Positions 1 to 6,403 of a DNA stretch of 10,574 nucleotides are shown piece by piece. The notes below the pieces were generated by a model. It ran no database searches, was not told the origin of the DNA, and saw nothing but the letters and a program-made list of their open reading frames with translations. Each line of letters opens with the position of its first letter. The stretch's first letter is position 1. The stretch is taken from positions 1-10,574 of the forward strand of contig JADFPM010000067.1 in NCBI GenBank assembly GCA_022562335.1, written 5' to 3'. The translations under genes and the position numbers were made by a program. This stretch comes from Chloroflexota bacterium (lineage in GTDB: Bacteria > Chloroflexota > Dehalococcoidia > Lucifugimonadales > UBA3495).

Positions 1-798
1 GCGGGTCGGGAGCCTACCATCCACCCCCGGATCCACGAGATCATCAACCAGTTGGTGGCCGAGAGATATTTCGTCTATTGCTGCACCAACGGGTTGTTGC
101 TGGAAAGAATGCTGAAGAAAATCCCCCCCAGCAAGTATTTTTGCTGGGTGATCCACATCGACGGCATGGAAGCTGCCCACGATAAATCCGTAGACCGCAA
201 GGGCGTCTTTAAAAAAGCCATCGAAGGCATCGAATTGGCCTTGGATCAGGGCTACCGGGTCTGCACCAACACCACGGTGTTCCGCGGAAGTGACGTTGGC
301 GATCTGTGGGAAATGTTCCGCTTTGTCGCCGGCCTGGGAGTTGAAGGCTCCATGATCTCCCCCGGATACGAGTTCGAGGCCGCTCCCGACCAGGAGTTGT
401 TCCTGACCCGGCAGGAGTCCCAGACCATGTTCAAGAAGATGTTGGACCCGGCTAAAACCAAGGGGATGCGGTTTTACAACAACCCTCTATACCTGAACTT
501 CCTAAAGGGTGAGCGGGACTACCAATGCTCAGCCTGGTCCAACCCGACCTACACGGTGATGGGCTGGCGTAAGCCCTGCTATCCCCTGGCCGATGAACAC
601 GTGGACAACGTGGACGAACTTTATAAAGACGAGGTCTGGGAGCGCTATGGCGTGGGCAAAGATCCCCGCTGCGCCAATTGCATGATGCATTGCGGATTTG
701 AATCAGCCACCATCTTCCAGGCCATCTCGACCCCCAAGGATTGGGCAACCCTCATCAAGTCGGGAGCAGCCGGCAAGGGCGGCCTGACCGCCGCGTGA
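1..798 (+). CDS. hpnH: HpnH, adenosyl-hopene transferase (radical SAM), 3' part
   Basis: The frame is open from base 1, so the 5' end lies outside the window; 265 codons are visible before TGA at 796-798. HpnH is the radical SAM enzyme that joins the 5'-deoxyadenosyl radical to diploptene to make adenosylhopane, the first step of hopanoid side-chain extension. The visible part matches the family closely: a GxEP segment near the left edge, CTNG near residue 30, HIDGMEAAHDKS, TNTTVF, the ISPGYEFEAAPDQE stretch, and a C-terminal Cys cluster CxxCxxxC with Cys codons at 670, 679 and 691. The radical SAM CxxxCxxC motif would lie upstream and cannot be checked. The GGEP motif reads GREP here. The stop overlaps the GTG start of hpnG by 4 nt, indicating one operon. 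Family assignment is firm; activity is inferred from the family. Confidence 0.95.
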   Translation, partial: AGREPTIHPRIHEIINQLVAERYFVYCCTNGLLLERMLKKIPPSKYFCWVIHIDGMEAAHDKSVDRKGVFKKAIEGIELALDQGYRVCTNTTVFRGSDVGDLWEMFRFVAGLGVEGSMISPGYEFEAAPDQELFLTRQESQTMFKKMLDPAKTKGMRFYNNPLYLNFLKGERDYQCSAWSNPTYTVMGWRKPCYPLADEHVDNVDELYKDEVWERYGVGKDPRCANCMMHCGFESATIFQAISTPKDWATLIKSGAAGKGGLTAA

Positions 799-1766
799 CC
801 GCGTTGACCCGAAGACAAGATTCGCATGACTCAGGCCTTTTGGTGGCCGCCGCCATGGGACGGGAGTTATCTTTGCTCAAAAAGAAGCTGGATGATTCCG
901 CCGGCGTGACGTTGCACACCATTGGCATCGGTCCTAATACAGCTTACCAGGAGCTTTGCTCGTTACTGAATCCCGAGCCCGCCTCCTCGATCAACCGGCC
1001 CCGGGCGGTGTTGCTTTTGGGATTTGCCGGCGCGGTGGAACCTGCTTTGAAACCCGGAGACCTGATCCTGTCCAACCGGTACTACCGTGCAACGCCAAAT
1101 CTCGAATCGCCGTTGCACGTGGCTGATTGCCCTAGCGGCTCCCGAGATCGATACGATGATCCCGACGATGATCCCGAATTCCTGGACCCTGACCCGTGGA
1201 TGCGGCAACAGGCGGTGGATTCGGTTCAAGAAACGGCCCTGCACTTTTCCAGCTTGCCGTCCCTGACCGTGGACCGCGTGATAGATTCACCGGAGGACAA
1301 GCGGGCTGCCTTCGACCGGTATTCCGTGGCAACGGTGAACATGGAGGACTATTGGGCGGCGGCGGCGGCTCAAGAGGCCGGTGTGCCGTTCCTATCGGTG
1401 AGGGCCGTTTTGGACGTGGCAGACCAACGCCTGCCGGGCTACCTTCCCTCGCTGTCCCTGGCCGGGCCGCAGGCGGCCCTGTCCACGCTGGTGCATCCCT
1501 GGCGGGTTGCCACGTTGCTGCGTTTGGCGGTGCAGATGAGGCATGCTCAATGGGCCCTGGCCCGATTCGCCCTGTCTTTCATCCCCAAAATGACTGACTT
1601 CTTCCCGGCTGCCGCACTGGGGTCCGCGCCGGACGTTGGGAATCCCAGCCAACCGTCGCCCGGCGGCCTGCTGGAATCTGCGCGATCTCCCAGATCCACG
1701 CGGTCTCCCAGATCCACGCGGTCTCCCAGATCCATCGGAAGACTGACCCCAGGTCTGACCAGGTGA
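795..1766 (+). CDS. hpnG: HpnG, hopanoid-associated nucleoside phosphorylase, with extended C-terminal tail
   Basis: HpnG removes adenine from adenosylhopane to give ribosylhopane or a phosphorylated form. I chose GTG at 795 because it overlaps the hpnH stop (GTGA); this gives 323 aa. TTG at 804 is an alternative, and the open frame reaches back to about 741. The PNP/UDP fold is visible: LLVAAAMGREL at the N-terminus, GFAGA at residues 76-80, the ribose-binding VNMED around residue 183 (MED where relatives often have MES or MEG), and the VLDVAD segment whose Asp207 matches the catalytic acid of the superfamily. Two oddities: an Asp-rich stretch at about residues 120-130, and a tail after about residue 265 ending in repeated RSPRST units. 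The phosphorylase domain appears to end before this tail, so the protein is longer than I expect for HpnG. The stop overlaps the hpnA start. Confidence 0.88.
   Translation: MTALTRRQDSHDSGLLVAAAMGRELSLLKKKLDDSAGVTLHTIGIGPNTAYQELCSLLNPEPASSINRPRAVLLLGFAGAVEPALKPGDLILSNRYYRATPNLESPLHVADCPSGSRDRYDDPDDDPEFLDPDPWMRQQAVDSVQETALHFSSLPSLTVDRVIDSPEDKRAAFDRYSVATVNMEDYWAAAAAQEAGVPFLSVRAVLDVADQRLPGYLPSLSLAGPQAALSTLVHPWRVATLLRLAVQMRHAQWALARFALSFIPKMTDFFPAAALGSAPDVGNPSQPSPGGLLESARSPRSTRSPRSTRSPRSIGRLTPGLTR
1155..1178 (+). repeat. Two tandem 12-bp units inside hpnG
   Basis: GATGATCCCGAC is followed directly by GATGATCCCGAA. In frame this encodes DDPDDDPE, part of an acidic, Pro-containing insertion between the phosphorylase core segments of HpnG. 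It looks like a small in-frame duplication. Confidence 0.7.
1681..1734 (+). repeat. Three tandem 18-bp units at the 3' end of hpnG
   Basis: Three consecutive 18-bp units start at 1681, 1699 and 1717. The second and third are identical (CGCGGTCTCCCAGATCCA) and the first differs at one base (A for G at position 5 of the unit). Because 18 is a multiple of 3 the array stays in frame and encodes basic RSPRST-type hexapeptides at the end of HpnG. Copy number is likely to vary between relatives through slippage. Confidence 0.9.
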
Positions 1767-1778
1767 AAGTCCTGGTCA
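1756..1778 (+). promoter_or_regulatory. Inverted repeat enclosing the hpnA start codon
   Basis: TGACCAGG (1756-1763) and CCTGGTCA (1771-1778) are perfect reverse complements separated by 7 nt. In mRNA this could form an 8-bp hairpin whose stem contains the G of the hpnA GTG start and whose loop holds the hpnG stop. Ribosomes finishing hpnG would melt it, which would couple hpnA translation to hpnG. The inverted repeat is seen directly; the regulatory role is inference, and chance is possible. Confidence 0.35.
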
Positions 1779-2761
1779 CCGGAGCAACAGGGTTCATAGG
1801 AGGCAACCTGGCCAGGATGCTGTGGCGCGATGGCTACCAGGTCCGCGCCCTGGTCAGGCCCGGCAGCAATACCACGGCCATAGACGGCACGGGAATCGAA
1901 CCCATGCCTGGGGACATCCTGGACCGAAAGTCGGTGGCGCGCGCCGCCCAAGGATGCCAAGCCCTGTTCCACTGCGCGGCCGCCTACACATTTTGGAGCC
2001 CCGACCCGAAACTGGTATACCGCACCAACGTGGAGGGCACCGCCACCGTGCTGGATGCAGCCGGGGATGCCGGGGTGCCCAAGATCGTCTATACCAGCAC
2101 GGTTTCAACGATCGGGTTCGCGCCCGGTGGACCCGGAAATGAAGAGACGCCGCTGGACCCCAAGATTTTGACCGGGGCCTACAAGAGATCCAAGTACCAG
2201 GCCGAGCAGGTGGCATTGGACCGGGCCGCCCAAGGTCTCCCTGTGGTGGTGGTCAACCCCACCGCGCCGGTGGGTCCTTGGGACGTAAAGCCCACACCCA
2301 CCGGGAGAGTGGTCCTGGATTTCTTGAAAGGGCGTATTCCCGCCTATATCAGCACCGGAATGAATTTGGTGGACGTGGAAGACGTTGCCGCGGGACATAT
2401 CTTGGCTATGAAGAAGGGGAGGCCGGGACAGCGTTATATCTTGGGTAATATCAACGTCACATTGATGCAATTGTTTTCCATGTTGGGGGAGATCACCGGA
2501 CTCCGGCCGCCGCGCTGGCAGGTCCCATTCTGGCTGGTCACCGCGGCCGGCTACCTGGACCAAATGGTGGAGGGGAACCTCATGGGCCGGGAACCGCGCA
2601 TCCCCGTTGAAGGCATCAAGGCCGCCAGACACCCCATGTACGTTGATTGCACCAAAGCCGTTGACGACCTGGGGTTGCCCCAGAGTCCCGTTGAAAAGGC
2701 CCTGGCAAATGCCGTACATTGGTTTACTGAATTCGGATATCTTAAGCGCAAGGCAGCCTGA
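1763..2761 (+). CDS. hpnA: HpnA, hopanoid-associated NAD-dependent sugar epimerase
   Basis: This is a 332-aa extended short-chain dehydrogenase. The Rossmann motif TGATGFIG is at residues 6-13, the active-site pair is Tyr140/Lys144 (YKRSK), TSTVSTIG lies just before it, and the substrate domain contains VNPTAPVGPWDVKPTPTG, which is characteristic of the HpnA branch. The start is GTG at 1763, giving a 4-nt GTGA overlap with hpnG; the Rossmann strand begins immediately after it, so no other start fits. HpnA is widely conserved in hopanoid clusters and is thought to act on the sugar-like side chain or a nucleotide sugar, but its reaction is not firmly established. It lies 5 nt upstream of shc. 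Start context: an AGG at 1751-1753 may serve as a weak ribosome site. Confidence 0.95.
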   Translation: MKVLVTGATGFIGGNLARMLWRDGYQVRALVRPGSNTTAIDGTGIEPMPGDILDRKSVARAAQGCQALFHCAAAYTFWSPDPKLVYRTNVEGTATVLDAAGDAGVPKIVYTSTVSTIGFAPGGPGNEETPLDPKILTGAYKRSKYQAEQVALDRAAQGLPVVVVNPTAPVGPWDVKPTPTGRVVLDFLKGRIPAYISTGMNLVDVEDVAAGHILAMKKGRPGQRYILGNINVTLMQLFSMLGEITGLRPPRWQVPFWLVTAAGYLDQMVEGNLMGREPRIPVEGIKAARHPMYVDCTKAVDDLGLPQSPVEKALANAVHWFTEFGYLKRKAA

Positions 2762-2766
2762 CTGAA

Positions 2767-4854
2767 ATGGCCCTGAACACCCCGACATCAGAGAAACCGG
2801 TCCCGGCCGCGGTGGTTGAACACGCCATTGTGACCTGCCAAGACTATTTTCGGCGCAACCAGTTTCAAAAGGGTTATTGGTGGGCTCGGATGGAAGCCAA
2901 TCCCACCATGGAGGCGGAATACCTGCTGTTGACCCATTTTCTGGGCAAAGGGGACGACGAGCGCTGGCGTAAAATCGCCAACTACCTGTTGCAGCAACAG
3001 TCGGAAGACGGCGCTTGGGGTCAATACTACGGTGCGTCCGGCGACTTGAGCACATCTGTGGAATGTTATTTCGCGCTGAAGCTGGCCGGCCACCCCTCTG
3101 AAGCTCGGTACATGCAAAAAGCCCGGGATTTCATCCTATCCATGGGCGGCGTTCCCCAGACTCGAATGTTCACCAAGATCTGGCTGGCCATGTTCGGACA
3201 GTGGGACTGGAAGGGCACCCCCACGATGCCGCCGGAAATCATGCTGCTGCCCACCTGGGCGCCGTTTAACATCTACGAGTTCTCCAGTTGGTCACGGGGC
3301 ACCATTGTGCCCATGTTGGTGATACTCACCCGGCACCCCACCTGTGAGATTCCCAAAATGGCCGCCATCGATGAACTTTACCCACTGCCCAGGGCGGAAA
3401 CCGATTATTCCATGCCGGAACCGGACGCAAATTGGGGTTGGCCAAAACTCCTGTACTACGTAGACCAAGCCTTGGGATTATACGACCGGCTTCCGATTCA
3501 TCCTTTAAGGGGCAACGCCGAGCGCAAGATCATCGACTGGCTCAAGGAGCACCAGGAGCGTGACGGGTCCTGGGGAGGCATCCAGCCGCCCTGGGTCTAC
3601 AGCCTCATCGCCCTGCACCAATTGGGCTTCGACATGGACCATCCGGTCATGCAACAAGGTTTCACCGGGTTCGAAGATTTCGCCATTGAAGACGAAGAAA
3701 CCTTCATCGTGCAACCATGCATCTCCCCGGTTTGGGACACCTGCTTGGCGCAAATAGCCTTGGTGGAATCGGGAGTGGCCGCCTCGAATCCCATGATCCA
3801 AAAGTCCACCCGGTGGCTGTTGGACCGCCAGATCCTGGAGCCGGGTGATTGGCAGGTCAGGGCGAAAAATACCGAACCCGGCGGCTGGTCCTTTGAGTTT
3901 GAAAACGTCCATTACCCCGACATCGACGACGCCGCCGAGGTCATAATCGCCCTCGCCTCCGCCCCCCTCCCTCCGGACGAAGATCCTCGCCGGCAAGAGG
4001 CAATCAAGCGCTGCGTAGATTGGTTGCTGGCGTTGCAGAGTAAGAACGGCGGTTGGGCCGCCTTCGATAAGGACAACAACCACAAATACCTGGCCAAGCT
4101 CCCATTCTCCGATTTCGGAGAATTACTTGACCCCCCCAGTGTGGACGTCACCGCTCACCTGGTGGAGATGTTCGCCAAACTAGGTTACACCCAGGATTTT
4201 TCGCCGGTCAAAAGGGCCTGCGATTTCATCAAACAAGAACAAGAAGCCGATGGCTCCTGGTTTGGCCGTTGGGGTGTCAACTACGTCTATGGCATCGGCG
4301 CCGTTTTGCCTGCCATGTCCGCCATCGGCGAAGATATGCGCCAACCTTACATCCGGAAAGCCGTAACCTGGCTGCTTGACCACCAAAACAACGACGGCGG
4401 ATGGGGCGAAAGCTGTGCTTCCTACGCCGATCCAGACCTCCGCGGCGTGGGCCCCAGCACAGCCTCCCAAACCGCCTGGGCGCTTCTGGCGCTGCTGGCA
4501 GCCGGAGAAGTGCATGATCCGGCGGTACACATGGGGGTTCGCTACCTGACCGGCACCCAGACCGCCGACGGAAGTTGGGACGAACCCCATTTCACCGGCG
4601 CCGGTTTTCCGGGTTACCTGGTGGGCGAGAAGCTTGCGCAACTCCCAAAACCCGGCGAAAGAGGTCATCAGGGGCGAAATATCTCCGCAGGATTCATGAT
4701 CAACTATCACCTTTATCGCAACTATTGGCCCTTGCTGGCGTTGGGACGGTTTCGCAACCTATCTAATGGGCTTGGATCCAGAAACGGGATTTTCTCAGAC
4801 GGAATCATCAATGATTCTGGGGCCGATGGCCCAGATTTAACCACAGGGGGATGA
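2767..4854 (+). CDS. shc: Squalene-hopene cyclase
   Basis: A 695-aa class II triterpene cyclase that converts squalene to hopene/hopanol, normally as a monotopic membrane protein. The catalytic DxDD acid motif reads DIDD at residues 385-388, in the typical setting after GGWSFEFEN. QW-type repeats are visible at about residues 78-84 (QSEDGAW), 263-269 (QERDGSW), 424 (QSKNGGW), 492-498 (QEADGSW, then GRWGVNYVYG), 540 (QNNDGGW) and 598 (QTADGSW). The C-terminal aromatic active-site segment is present (F614, F643, Y647, Y650, then the LALGRF ending). About 25 residues separate FPG from GFMINYHLYR, an insertion absent from the Alicyclobacillus enzyme but, as I recall, present in other SHC subgroups. 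After ALGRF there is a tail of about 32 residues. ATG at 2767 follows AAGGCAG at 2751-2757. The stop overlaps the next ATG run (ATGA). Confidence 0.97.
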   Translation: MALNTPTSEKPVPAAVVEHAIVTCQDYFRRNQFQKGYWWARMEANPTMEAEYLLLTHFLGKGDDERWRKIANYLLQQQSEDGAWGQYYGASGDLSTSVECYFALKLAGHPSEARYMQKARDFILSMGGVPQTRMFTKIWLAMFGQWDWKGTPTMPPEIMLLPTWAPFNIYEFSSWSRGTIVPMLVILTRHPTCEIPKMAAIDELYPLPRAETDYSMPEPDANWGWPKLLYYVDQALGLYDRLPIHPLRGNAERKIIDWLKEHQERDGSWGGIQPPWVYSLIALHQLGFDMDHPVMQQGFTGFEDFAIEDEETFIVQPCISPVWDTCLAQIALVESGVAASNPMIQKSTRWLLDRQILEPGDWQVRAKNTEPGGWSFEFENVHYPDIDDAAEVIIALASAPLPPDEDPRRQEAIKRCVDWLLALQSKNGGWAAFDKDNNHKYLAKLPFSDFGELLDPPSVDVTAHLVEMFAKLGYTQDFSPVKRACDFIKQEQEADGSWFGRWGVNYVYGIGAVLPAMSAIGEDMRQPYIRKAVTWLLDHQNNDGGWGESCASYADPDLRGVGPSTASQTAWALLALLAAGEVHDPAVHMGVRYLTGTQTADGSWDEPHFTGAGFPGYLVGEKLAQLPKPGERGHQGRNISAGFMINYHLYRNYWPLLALGRFRNLSNGLGSRNGIFSDGIINDSGADGPDLTTGG
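4845..4850 (+). promoter_or_regulatory. Ribosome binding site for the yjbQ-like gene
   Basis: AGGGGG lies within the last codons of shc and directly before a run of three ATGs. Spacing is 0, 3 and 6 nt to ATG 4851, 4854 and 4857, and 12 nt to ATG 4863, which favours 4857 as the real start. Confidence 0.5.
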
Positions 4855-4856
4855 TG

Positions 4857-5306
4857 ATGGGCATGGTTGCCAAGTCTTACTGCCTACAACTAACAACCAA
4901 AAAAGCGCCTGAGTTCATAGACATCACCGACTGGGTGTGTAGCTGCGTAGCCAAGTCCAAAGTGGCCAACGGCTTTGTGGTGGTCTATTCAAAACACACC
5001 ACCGCCGCCATCAAAATAAATGAGAACGAGCCGTTGCTGCTGAAGGACATGGAGGAATTTCTGGAAAAACTCTCTCCCCGCGAAGGAGGTTACCAGCACA
5101 ACGACTTCTCCATCCGCACCGTCAACATGACCCCCGACGAATCTCCCAACGGCCATGCCCACCTGCAACACCTTTTGCTGGGCACCAGCGAGACCATCCC
5201 GCTCATCGACGGCCGTATGCAATTCGGCAACTACCAGAGCGTGTTCTTCATCGAACTGGACCATCCCCGGTCCAGAGAGGTCATGCTTCAGGTAGTTGGC
5301 GAGTAG
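4857..5306 (+). CDS. yjbQ: YjbQ/UPF0047 family protein (secondary thiamine-phosphate synthase-like)
   Basis: About 149 aa, the normal size for this single-domain family. Conserved features, numbered from ATG 4857: SKHTTAA with His47, INENE following, YQHND with His81, NGHAHL with His100 and His102, then the IDGRMQFGNYQSVFFIELD core and a PRSRE C-terminus. Some members have weak thiamine-phosphate synthase activity, but the main physiological role of the family is unsettled. There are ATG codons at 4851, 4854, 4857 and 4863. The first overlaps the shc stop (ATGA). AGGGGG at 4845-4850 sits 6 nt before 4857, which is why I prefer that start. Its place between the cyclase and the squalene synthase implies co-expression with hopanoid genes; no hopanoid role is known to me. 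Confidence 0.9.
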   Translation: MGMVAKSYCLQLTTKKAPEFIDITDWVCSCVAKSKVANGFVVVYSKHTTAAIKINENEPLLLKDMEEFLEKLSPREGGYQHNDFSIRTVNMTPDESPNGHAHLQHLLLGTSETIPLIDGRMQFGNYQSVFFIELDHPRSREVMLQVVGE

Positions 5307-5322
5307 GTTGCCGGCGGCCCCA

Positions 5323-6237
5323 ATGTCCAACCCTCGAACCGAACAACCAACCGGCCTGCGGGCAGCCTATGATGAGTGCAGTCTCATCACCCGCAGGGAA
5401 GCCAAAAACTTCTACTACGCCTTTTTGACGCTGCCCGCGGAACGGCGCCGTGCTATCTGCGTCGTTTACGCGTTCTGCCGGTATTGCGACGACGCTGCTG
5501 ACGACCAGCGCTCAACGGAAACCACCGAAACCAAGCTGGCCCGGCTGGATGAGATACGTGCAGACCTGGGAAGGTCCTACGACGGCATCGCCACCTCCCC
5601 CGTTTTCCTGGCCCTGGCCGATGTAGCCCAACGCTACGACATCCCGCAAGAATACTTCCGGGATATCGTCTCCGGCGTCGAGTCCGATCTGGTCAAAAAC
5701 AGGTATCAAGATTTCGAAGAGTTGCGGCAATACTGCTACCAGGTGGCCTCGGTGGTCGGGCTGATCTGCCTTCAGATCTTCGGATACCGGGACCCCCGCG
5801 CCAAGGACCACGCAATCGATTTGGGGTTGGCCATGCAACTCACCAACATCTCCAGGGATGTGAAGGAGGATCTGGCCATGGACCGGGTTTATATGCCTCA
5901 GGACGAAATGGCCCGGTTTGGCTACACCGAGGCCGACCTGCAGGCCGGTATCGTCAACGAATCCTTTACCAACCTGATGCGGTTTCAGGCCCAGCGGGCT
6001 AAAGAATATTTCCATAGCGGCTTCCAGCTCCTCCCCTACCTCTCCTTCCGGTCCAGGGCATGTCCCGCGGTCCTGGGCCAGCTTTATAGCAAAGTCCTGG
6101 AGCGCATCGAGTCGGTAGACTACGACGTATTGCATCATCGGGTCAGCCTGTCCAAACCCCAAAAGATCCGCGTCATGGCTCAAACCTGGCTGGGCAGCAC
6201 CCTATCCGGGCTGCGCCCCGGCGCCGGAAAACCCTAG
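5323..6237 (+). CDS. hpnD: Squalene/phytoene synthase family (HpnD-like)
   Basis: A trans-isoprenyl diphosphate synthase (head-to-head) of about 304 aa. It has both Asp-rich metal/diphosphate motifs: DDAAD at residues 56-60 in YAFCRYCDDAADD, and NISRDVKED at 175-183 with Asp179 and Asp183. The first is preceded by the family's FYYAFLTLPAERRRA stretch, and GVESDL lies between them. In a hopanoid operon it most likely condenses two farnesyl diphosphates to presqualene diphosphate or squalene. Sequence alone does not separate HpnD, HpnC and phytoene synthase, and no HpnC or HpnE is visible here. Start: ATG 5323 is 16 nt after the yjbQ stop but has little Shine-Dalgarno; TTG at 5308 or 5296 is possible in the same frame. 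The hpnD symbol is by context. Confidence 0.88.
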   Translation: MSNPRTEQPTGLRAAYDECSLITRREAKNFYYAFLTLPAERRRAICVVYAFCRYCDDAADDQRSTETTETKLARLDEIRADLGRSYDGIATSPVFLALADVAQRYDIPQEYFRDIVSGVESDLVKNRYQDFEELRQYCYQVASVVGLICLQIFGYRDPRAKDHAIDLGLAMQLTNISRDVKEDLAMDRVYMPQDEMARFGYTEADLQAGIVNESFTNLMRFQAQRAKEYFHSGFQLLPYLSFRSRACPAVLGQLYSKVLERIESVDYDVLHHRVSLSKPQKIRVMAQTWLGSTLSGLRPGAGKP

Positions 6238-6259
6238 AGCCCCGCCACTGGTGGAAGAT

Positions 6260-6403
6260 ATGTCATCGCCATCGGGACCAATCGCCCCACGCACCACATT
6301 TTGGACATTCCTTCTGCCCTGCCTCCTGCGCTGTCTGGGCCAACCGGGGGTTGACCACACCGGTCCGTTTTCTCAGCCGGGACCGGCCGGCGGCACAAAA
6401 TGA
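6260..6403 (+). CDS. Possible 47-aa small ORF coupled to the next gene
   Basis: ATG at 6260 opens a 47-codon frame whose TGA (6401-6403) overlaps the ATG of the downstream epimerase in an ATGA arrangement, the junction style used elsewhere in this operon. GGTGGAAG lies directly upstream, a little close to the start. The peptide is Pro/Gly-rich with one short hydrophobic patch (FWTFLLPCLL) and resembles nothing I recognise. It may be a leader that feeds ribosomes to the epimerase gene, or an accidental open frame in GC-rich DNA; chance is the likelier explanation. Confidence 0.22.
   Translation: MSSPSGPIAPRTTFWTFLLPCLLRCLGQPGVDHTGPFSQPGPAGGTK

Noticed and set aside
2105..3055. Long minus-strand open frame (316 codons) across hpnA and shc
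   Set aside because: It lies antisense to two firmly identified genes, crosses their junction, and its translation has no recognisable domain.
5296..5322. Upstream TTG starts for the squalene synthase gene, overlapping the yjbQ-like gene
   Set aside because: The added residues are not family-like and ATG at 5323 follows the previous stop naturally; not fully excluded because the ATG has a weak ribosome site.
6360..6386. Inverted repeat CCGGTCC / GGACCGG before the second SDR
   Set aside because: A 7-bp stem with a 13-nt loop, no T-tract, in very GC-rich sequence; it could be chance, and I see no clear promoter or terminator in the 6238-6399 gap.
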